Positions 59,162 to 64,000 of a DNA stretch of 64,000 bases are shown in pieces; the first letter of the stretch is position 1; each line of letters begins with the position of its first letter. The stretch spans positions 222,894 to 286,893 of the forward strand of contig DATGUN010000007.1 of NCBI GenBank assembly GCA_035301285.1, given 5' to 3'. The position numbers and the translations under genes are program-made. Source of the DNA: DATGUN01 sp035301285 (GTDB lineage Bacteria; Bacillota; Bacilli; Bacillales; Amphibacillaceae). The notes beneath the pieces are model-generated. The model was not told the origin of the DNA. It saw only the letters and a list, made by a program, of their open reading frames with translations, and made no database searches.

Positions 59162-60829
59162 TTATTCAACAGAGAAAATGTATGAATAAATGGGTTGGTT
59201 ACCCTCGTACGACTCAAGTTCAATGTCTTCATAAGTCGTCTCGATATAATTTGTTAAATCTGTTAATTCGGATTCATCTACACCTTCTCCTGTGAGCATT
59301 GTAAGAATCTCATCATCATCGGTTATCATTTCACCCAACAATAATTTAACAGTTTCCATGCGTTCCTGATGTGTTGCTTTAATTTCACCATCAGCAATTC
59401 CCATAAAATTACCTTTTTCAATTGTAATGTCGTTAATTTTTGTATCTCTAACCGCATATGTAACTTGTCCAGTTTTGACGTCTGCTTTTGCTTCCGTCAT
59501 CACTTGCTTATTTACGTTTATATCAACATCCGGATTATATGCTAAAATCGCACTAATACCTTGTGGGATGGTTGCTGTCTCCACAACCTCAACATGATCC
59601 TCGGCAATATCTGCCGCTTGATTAGCGGCCATAAAGATATTTTTATTATTAGGTAAGATAAGAACATTTTTTGCGTGGGCCTGATTGATTGCTTCTGTAA
59701 TATCTGCTGTACTTGGGTTCATCGTTTGTCCACCTTCAATAACAACTGATGCACCAAGACTTTCAAATAATGATTTGATACCCGTTCCCATTGCAATTGT
59801 GATGATTGCATAGTCTGCTTTTTCCTTTGCTTCATCTTTTTGCGATGATTCTTCGCCAACAATAGCAGTGTGCTGTTCACGCATATTTTCAATATCTAAA
59901 TTAATCAAACTACCATATTTTTGGCCAATTGTTAGAACGTTTCCAGGATATTCTGTGTGTACATGCACTTTGGCAACCTCATCATCGGAAATAACCAAAA
60001 GCGAGTCACCATGTTCACTTAATTCAATACGAAATGCATCCTCATCAAAAGGATGTTCCTTTAATTTATCTTTTTCAAATTTAACCATGAATTCCGTACA
60101 ATAACCGAACTCGATCTCTGAAGTGTCCATGAAGTCTTGATTAATTTTATGATGTTCAGCATTCACCATCTCGTTCATGTCAATCTCATCTGCATTTGCT
60201 TGAGGCAATTCTTCACCTTTTAAAGATGCCAAAAATCCTTCATAAATCGTTACAAGTCCTTGCCCACCCGAATCGACAACGCCGACTTCTTTTAAGACAG
60301 GGAGTAAGTCTGGTGTACGCTTTAAAGATGCTTTAGCCTCTGAGAGTACACTTTCCATTAAAACAATAATATCTTCTTCAGTTTCTGCCAACTCCACCGC
60401 ATGTGCTGCTGCATCTTTCGCCACAGTTAAAATTGTGCCTTCGACTGGTTTCATGACAGCTTTATAAGCTGTTTTCACCCCCGCATCAAAAGCATGCGCT
60501 AATTCTTTTGCGGTAATGGTTTCTTTTTGTTCAATACCTTTAGAAAAACCTCGAAATAATTGGGATAAAATAACCCCTGAGTTACCGCGTGCACCCATTA
60601 ATAGCCCTTTAGCAAATGCTGCAGCAACATCTGATATTTGATCACTATTTGCTTGTTTGACCTCATTTGCTCCAGATGTCATAGATAAATTCATATTTGT
60701 TCCCGTATCACCATCTGGAACTGGGAAAACATTCAAAGCATCAATTGTTTTTGCATTATTCGTTAAATGGTGTGCGCCAAGGCGAACCATTGCCATAAAT
60801 GTTTGGCCATCTAACGTACGAGATGTCAC
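59162..60829 (-). CDS. fakA: Fatty acid kinase-like DAK2 protein (YloV/FakA)
   Basis: The YloV/FakA family phosphorylates fatty acids held by FakB proteins, feeding exogenous or recycled acids into phospholipid synthesis. The 555-residue protein has the DhaL/DAK2 nucleotide-binding domain (about 10-200; ALNVFPVPDGDTGTNMNLSM, GARGNSGVILSQLFRG) and the C-terminal FakA domains including IVIPNNKN-like VLILPNNKNIFMAANQA. The GTG at 60829 follows AGGAGGAAG; ten extra codons upstream run through this site. It follows the asp23-like gene by 26 bp. Confidence 0.93.
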   Translation of the reverse strand: MTSRTLDGQTFMAMVRLGAHHLTNNAKTIDALNVFPVPDGDTGTNMNLSMTSGANEVKQANSDQISDVAAAFAKGLLMGARGNSGVILSQLFRGFSKGIEQKETITAKELAHAFDAGVKTAYKAVMKPVEGTILTVAKDAAAHAVELAETEEDIIVLMESVLSEAKASLKRTPDLLPVLKEVGVVDSGGQGLVTIYEGFLASLKGEELPQANADEIDMNEMVNAEHHKINQDFMDTSEIEFGYCTEFMVKFEKDKLKEHPFDEDAFRIELSEHGDSLLVISDDEVAKVHVHTEYPGNVLTIGQKYGSLINLDIENMREQHTAIVGEESSQKDEAKEKADYAIITIAMGTGIKSLFESLGASVVIEGGQTMNPSTADITEAINQAHAKNVLILPNNKNIFMAANQAADIAEDHVEVVETATIPQGISAILAYNPDVDINVNKQVMTEAKADVKTGQVTYAVRDTKINDITIEKGNFMGIADGEIKATHQERMETVKLLLGEMITDDDEILTMLTGEGVDESELTDLTNYIETTYEDIELESYEGNQPIYSYIFSVE

Positions 60830-60855
60830 TTTACTTCCTCCTCTATCGTATCGCA

Positions 60856-61218
60856 TCACACTTTTGTAACGCGAACACCTTGGATATAAATATTGACTGA
60901 TTTTATTTCAAGTCCTAATGATTGATTTAATGTATATTTTACCTGTGATTGTACATTATGAGCAATTTCAGAAATTTTGGTTCCGTAACTAACAATAATA
61001 TACATGTCAATATGCAAATTATTATCTTCCTGTCGTACAATAACGCCACGTGAATAATTTTCTTTGCGAATCATCTCGGCAAAGCCGTCTCTTAATTGAC
61101 TTTTAGACGCCATACCCACAATGCCATAACATTCGACAGCTGCGCCTCCGGCAATTGTTGCGATGACATCGTTCGTGATTGTCACCTGTCCGTATTTTGT
61201 ACTCATATCAATTGACAT
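60856..61218 (-). CDS. yloU: Asp23/Gls24 family envelope stress protein (YloU)
   Basis: A 120-residue Asp23/Gls24-family protein. Relatives are abundant membrane-associated or alkaline-shock proteins; the paralogue next to fakA is usually called YloU. GQVTITNDVIATIAGGAAVECYGIVGM at the start (shown here in part) and SVNIYIQGVRV at the end are typical. The ATG at 61218 follows AAAGGAGG. It probably shares a transcript with the fakA-like gene and is divergent from rpmB. Confidence 0.93.
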   Translation of the reverse strand: MSIDMSTKYGQVTITNDVIATIAGGAAVECYGIVGMASKSQLRDGFAEMIRKENYSRGVIVRQEDNNLHIDMYIIVSYGTKISEIAHNVQSQVKYTLNQSLGLEIKSVNIYIQGVRVTKV

Positions 61219-61267
61219 ACGTATCCTCCTTTTGCCAATAACAACTTAAGGATATTTTACTACAAAC

Positions 61268-61279
61268 GAAACGTGTTTC
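61268..61279. promoter_or_regulatory. Palindrome GAAACGTGTTTC in the yloU-rpmB divergent region
   Basis: A 5-bp inverted repeat with a 2-base centre, next to a TTGACA (61284-61289, minus strand). It could be an operator for the yloU side. No matching -10 at the usual distance was found, so the promoter is unclear. Confidence 0.3.
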
Positions 61280-61408
61280 ACAGTGTCAAGCTATATGAAA
61301 TTCCTCTTTCCTCTTCTTACAATGCATGATTTACCACGTTCTGTCAAGATATTCTAAAGTTGTTTATTACCTTTGATGCACATCGTTGTAACAACAATAC
61401 TTTAGGAA

Positions 61409-61437
61409 TTGCAATCTTTCTATCTTTATGATAAATT
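61409..61437 (+). promoter_or_regulatory. Sigma-A promoter of rpmB
   Basis: TTGCAA (61409-61414), 17 bases, TAAATT (61432-61437) with TG one base before the -10. The start would give a leader of about 40 bases before rpmB. Confidence 0.6.
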
Positions 61438-61482
61438 AAGAAAGGATTGATGATGTATTTGTTAAAGTAGGAGGGAATTAAT

Positions 61483-61671
61483 ATGGCTAGAAAATGTGTT
61501 ATAACTGGTCGCCAAACAGGTTCTGGAAACAAGCGTTCCCATGCCCTGAATTCTAACAGACGTAAATGGAAAGCAAATTTACAAAAAGCTCGTATTATGG
61601 TTGATGGAAAACCTAAACGTGTATACGTTTCGGCGCGCGCTCTTAAATCAGGTAAAGTAGAGCGTGTATAA
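61483..61671 (+). CDS. rpmB: 50S ribosomal protein L28
   Basis: L28 is a small basic 50S protein. The 62-residue product begins [21 protein letters not shown] and has the [11 protein letters not shown] and [12 protein letters not shown] segments. It has one cysteine, so it is close to the zinc-independent form. A strong TAGGAGGG ribosome site precedes the ATG. It is the only plus-strand gene supported in this window, as in B. subtilis where rpmB is also divergent from yloU. Confidence 0.98.
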   Translation: MARKCVITGRQTGSGNKRSHALNSNRRKWKANLQKARIMVDGKPKRVYVSARALKSGKVERV

Positions 61672-61708
61672 TATATCCTAAATAAAGACTAGCGTGATAA
61701 GATGAGCC

Positions 61709-61742
61709 AAAAAGCACCCCGATTTAATTGGGTGCTTTTTTT
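61709..61742 (+). terminator. Intrinsic terminator of rpmB
   Basis: AAAAAGCACCC (61709-61719) and GGGTGCTTTTT (61730-61740) form an 11-bp stem with a T run on the plus strand; with A residues on the left it may also act for spoVM on the minus strand. Confidence 0.93.
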
Positions 61743-61805
61743 GCTTTCTATAAAATCGATGAAAAAATGAGCTTCTGCCAATGAAATTGACAAAAGCTAT
61801 ATTCA

Positions 61806-61889
61806 TTACTTATCCTTTTTGAATACGCCGATCACAACGCGAACAAAGCCACCAATAAATCTCGGGAGTTTAATAGTATAAAACTTCAT
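61806..61889 (-). CDS. spoVM: Stage V sporulation protein SpoVM
   Basis: SpoVM is a tiny amphipathic peptide that marks the curved forespore membrane and recruits SpoIVA, the spore-coat base. The 27-codon frame reads MKFYTIKLPRFIGGFVRVV followed by IGVFKKDK. It keeps the MKFYTIKLP start, including Pro9, and the GG pair of B. subtilis SpoVM (26 residues), with a more basic C-terminus. A strong AGGAGGGGG site lies before the ATG. It sits between rpe and rpmB as expected; thiN, which separates rpe and spoVM in B. subtilis, is absent. Sigma-E control is expected, but I could not define a convincing sigma-E promoter. Confidence 0.93.
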   Translation of the reverse strand: MKFYTIKLPRFIGGFVRVVIGVFKKDK

Positions 61890-62069
61890 CAGTTCCCCCT
61901 CCTCTATTTACAACAGGTTGACATACGAATCGTTTGATCTACTCATATCACGACTCTTTATTAGTCATAATATGCTTTTCCTTTCCGAAAAAGTACCACT
62001 ATTTAAAAGATCATAGATTATAAACGGTCCTGAATTAAAAGAGAGGATAGCATGTCGAAATTTACATCT

Positions 62070-62726
62070 TTATTTACCTGCTGCCTTAACGATATCTTGT
62101 AAAGCTTTTGCTCTATTTGACTGATCAAAAATGGCACTTCCAGCTACGAGAACATTGGCACCAGCTTCCACACATTTACGCGCCGTATCTACGTTAACAC
62201 CACCATCTACTTCAATTTCGAAATCATATCCACTTTTTTCACGCCATTGTGAGAGTTGAGATATTTTAGAAACTGTTTCATGGATAAATGTCTGCCCACC
62301 AAAACCTGGATTGACTGTCATAACCAGCACGAGATCAACATATGATAATATAGGTTGAATCAGTTCAGCAGGGGTTCCTGGATTGATGACAACGCCCGCT
62401 TTCACACCATTTTCTTTAATAAGATGAATTGTTCGATGTAAATGTGTACACGCTTCTTGATGTACTGTAATAATTGTAGCACCAGCTTGAGCGAACGCCG
62501 GAATGTAAGCATCTGGCTGGGAAATCATTAAATGAACATCTAACGGTAAATGGGTTACAGGTCGAATGGCTTCAACAATTAATGGCCCAATCGTAATATT
62601 TGGTACAAAATGTCCATCCATCACATCCACATGGATATAGTCTGCGCCCGCATTTTGTACATCAATAATTTCTTCCCCTAACTTTGAGAAATCTGCTGAT
62701 AATATTGATGGTGCGATTTTTACCAT
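62070..62726 (-). CDS. rpe: Ribulose-phosphate 3-epimerase
   Basis: Rpe interconverts ribulose 5-phosphate and xylulose 5-phosphate in the pentose phosphate pathway. The 218-residue TIM-barrel protein has the metal-binding HVDVMDGHFVPNITIGP, DVHLMI, MTVNPGFGGQTFI and EVDGGVN motifs. Its ATG overlaps the rsgA stop codon (TAATG), so it is coupled to rsgA in the prkC-rsgA-rpe operon. Confidence 0.98.
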   Translation of the reverse strand: MVKIAPSILSADFSKLGEEIIDVQNAGADYIHVDVMDGHFVPNITIGPLIVEAIRPVTHLPLDVHLMISQPDAYIPAFAQAGATIITVHQEACTHLHRTIHLIKENGVKAGVVINPGTPAELIQPILSYVDLVLVMTVNPGFGGQTFIHETVSKISQLSQWREKSGYDFEIEVDGGVNVDTARKCVEAGANVLVAGSAIFDQSNRAKALQDIVKAAGK

Positions 62727-63610
62727 TATGAGTACCTCGGCTTTCTAGACTTTATTTCGTTATAAAAGCTGACATAATTTTTATAACGATAGGATTTGAT
62801 TTTATTTTGTTCAACTGCATCTTTAACAGCGCAATGGGGTTCCTGAATGTGCATACAACCCCGAAAACGACAGTCACCTTGTCGCGTGCGTATCTCCGGA
62901 AAACAATCCGCTAAGGTTTCTAATTCTATATGCGAGAAGTCCAGTGCACTGAAACCTGGTGTATCTGCAACAAGTCCATTGCCAATTTCAACGAGTTCAA
63001 CATATCGTGTTGTATGCTTCCCACGACCAAGCCGCATCGATATGTCATCCGTTTCAATCAACAATGATGGATCTAGTCCATTTAATATGGATGATTTACC
63101 AACACCCGATTGGCCAGCGATAACCGTAACTTTGTCATTAAAATATTCTTCTAAATACGTCAGATCATGTCCTGTCTTAGACGTCAGACATTCTACGTCA
63201 TAACCAATGTCAGCATAATCACTAGCAAATGCTTCGATCGTTGCCTGTTCTGATTCAGTCAATAAATCCATTTTTGTTATAAAAATAATAGGATCTATCT
63301 GTTTTGACTCAACTAAGACGAGAAAACGATCTAAGAGAAGTGGACTAAAGTCAGGCATTTTTGCCGAACTCACGATCACGGCCTGGTTTATATTTGCAAT
63401 CGGTGGACGTTTTAAGGCGTTGTCCCTAGGTTTAATTTCTGTAATATAACCTTCTAATTCATCTGTAACTTGAAAAGAGACAAAATCTCCAACAAGGGGG
63501 CTTACTTTACGCTTTCTAAAAACCCCCCTACCCTTACAAGAAAAAATAGTATCATCTGACTGCACATAGTAAAAGCCACTTAATGCCTTTATAATTCGAC
63601 CTTCTGCCAT
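62726..63610 (-). CDS. rsgA: Small ribosomal subunit biogenesis GTPase RsgA
   Basis: RsgA (YloQ/CpgA) is a circularly permuted GTPase that assists late 30S maturation and, in B. subtilis, is linked to cell-wall growth through PrkC. The 294-residue protein has an N-terminal OB fold (about 1-65), the permuted G motifs (IFITKMDLL first, then VIAGQSGVGKSSILN and DTPGFSAL) and a C-terminal zinc site with Cys-x(n)-Cys-x4-Cys-x-His-x5-Cys around CRFRGCMHIQEPHC. Its ATG directly follows the prkC stop codon. Confidence 0.97.
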   Translation of the reverse strand: MAEGRIIKALSGFYYVQSDDTIFSCKGRGVFRKRKVSPLVGDFVSFQVTDELEGYITEIKPRDNALKRPPIANINQAVIVSSAKMPDFSPLLLDRFLVLVESKQIDPIIFITKMDLLTESEQATIEAFASDYADIGYDVECLTSKTGHDLTYLEEYFNDKVTVIAGQSGVGKSSILNGLDPSLLIETDDISMRLGRGKHTTRYVELVEIGNGLVADTPGFSALDFSHIELETLADCFPEIRTRQGDCRFRGCMHIQEPHCAVKDAVEQNKIKSYRYKNYVSFYNEIKSRKPRYS

Positions 63611-64000
63611 CTATTCACCTTCTTCATAAGATATCGTTCTTTCTCTAATCACTTCACCATCTCTAACGACCTTATAATCAGCTTCTTCGCCTTCCTCAAT
63701 TGTTAATGTAATCGTATATTCTGTATCTGTTATAATCGTATCCTCTTTATATACATCAGTTATATCATGATTCATATCACCAATATATATTTGTACATCT
63801 TGAGGTGTCGGATTATCTTCATCTTCATTTTCATTTTCTTCATTATTGACATCTGTTTCATCCTCATCAGTCACGTCACCGTCTTCACCACTCCCTGTAT
63901 ACGAAACCGTAAACGAGACCGTGTGAAAAGTAGGTGGCTTTTCTTCTTCACCGATGGATATATAGACATCAACAGTGGACCCCTCTTCTAAATCTGTATC
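63611..64000 (-). CDS. prkC: PASTA-domain serine/threonine kinase PrkC, C-terminal end (cut by window edge)
   Basis: The last 129 codons of PrkC, a membrane kinase whose extracellular PASTA repeats sense muropeptides and trigger germination in Bacillus. The fragment begins inside the final PASTA repeat (DLEEGSTVDVYISIGEEEKP), followed by a beta-rich tail resembling the C-terminal immunoglobulin-like domain, and an acidic insert rich in D, E and N (about 63820-63900). The kinase domain lies beyond position 64000. The stop codon abuts the rsgA start. Assignment as PrkC rests on the PASTA end plus prkC-rsgA-rpe synteny. Confidence 0.85.
   Translation of the reverse strand, partial: DTDLEEGSTVDVYISIGEEEKPPTFHTVSFTVSYTGSGEDGDVTDEDETDVNNEENENEDEDNPTPQDVQIYIGDMNHDITDVYKEDTIITDTEYTITLTIEEGEEADYKVVRDGEVIRERTISYEEGE

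Noticed and set aside
61890..62069. Sigma-E promoter for spoVM
   Set aside because: A GCATATT-like -35 is present near 61970, but no CATACA-type -10 lies at the required spacing.
45800..64000. Possible base-composition change from about 45.8 kb to the window end
   Set aside because: Only a few lines were counted by eye and they varied widely; gene content and order are continuous, so transfer is not supported.

Overview
This window is a chromosomal housekeeping segment of a low-GC, endospore-forming Gram-positive bacterium (Bacillaceae). The gene order is essentially the Bacillus subtilis prkC-to-spoIIIE segment read on the minus strand. Spore genes (spoVM, dpaA/dpaB, tepA/ylzJ, a SpoIIIE-type translocase) establish that it forms spores. 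Acidic tails on RpsB, NusA and PrkC suggest a halotolerant Virgibacillus/Oceanobacillus/Lentibacillus-like lineage; that placement is an inference, not a measurement. Almost every gene is on the minus strand; rpmB is the only supported plus-strand gene. I saw no rRNA, tRNA, CRISPR array, insertion sequence or prophage.

Layout in transcription order (high to low coordinates): 64.0-61.8 kb holds the prkC C-terminus, rsgA, rpe and the 27-codon spoVM; 61.7-61.5 kb rpmB (plus strand); 61.2-56.2 kb asp23-like yloU, fakA-like yloV, recG and fapR; 56.2-52.4 kb plsX-fabD-fabG-acpP-rnc under a FapR operator; 52.2-45.8 kb smc-ftsY-ylxM-ffh (SRP and chromosome structure); 45.6-40.2 kb rpsP-khpA-ylqD-rimM-trmD, rplS with an L19-type leader, lepB, rbgA, rnhB; 40-36.9 kb sucCD and dprA; 36.8-30.6 kb topA, then xerC-hslV-hslU-codY; 30.2-26.1 kb rpsB-tsf-pyrH-frr-uppS; 26.0-19.5 kb cdsA-rseP-polC; 19.1-11.5 kb rimP-nusA-rnpM(ylxR)-ylxQ-infB-ylxP-rbfA-truB-ribF-rpsO; 11.3-7.7 kb pnp, ylxY, ymxH; 7.4-2.6 kb the dipicolinate/diaminopimelate operon dpaA-dpaB-asd-dapG-dapA; 2.5-0 kb tepA-ylzJ and the N-terminal 487 codons of the spoIIIE/ftsK gene.

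The genes form the translation, transcription-termination, envelope-lipid and replication core. FapR links fatty-acid synthesis to malonyl-CoA, CodY sits at the end of an operon whose promoter region carries CodY-like cores, and dpaAB has a convincing sigma-K promoter that would place dipicolinate synthesis in the mother cell.

The most interesting observation is what is missing and what is left behind. In B. subtilis the whole fla/che flagellar operon lies between codY and rpsB. Here only 429 bp separate them, and a frameshifted relic that looks like the C-terminus of SwrB (last gene of that operon) lies at 30386-30528. A second frameshifted relic, resembling the C-terminus of the FlhB-like protein YlqH, lies at 40047-40165 between rnhB and sucC, again where ylqH sits in B. 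subtilis. Together they document loss of a motility apparatus by deletion and decay. The same segment also lacks trmFO, dxr, proS, rnjB, mlpA, sdaAB/sdaAA, thiN and ylqG at their usual places, several of which must be replaced or relocated. Structured untranslated elements before polC, rpsB and rnc are further candidates for undescribed regulation.
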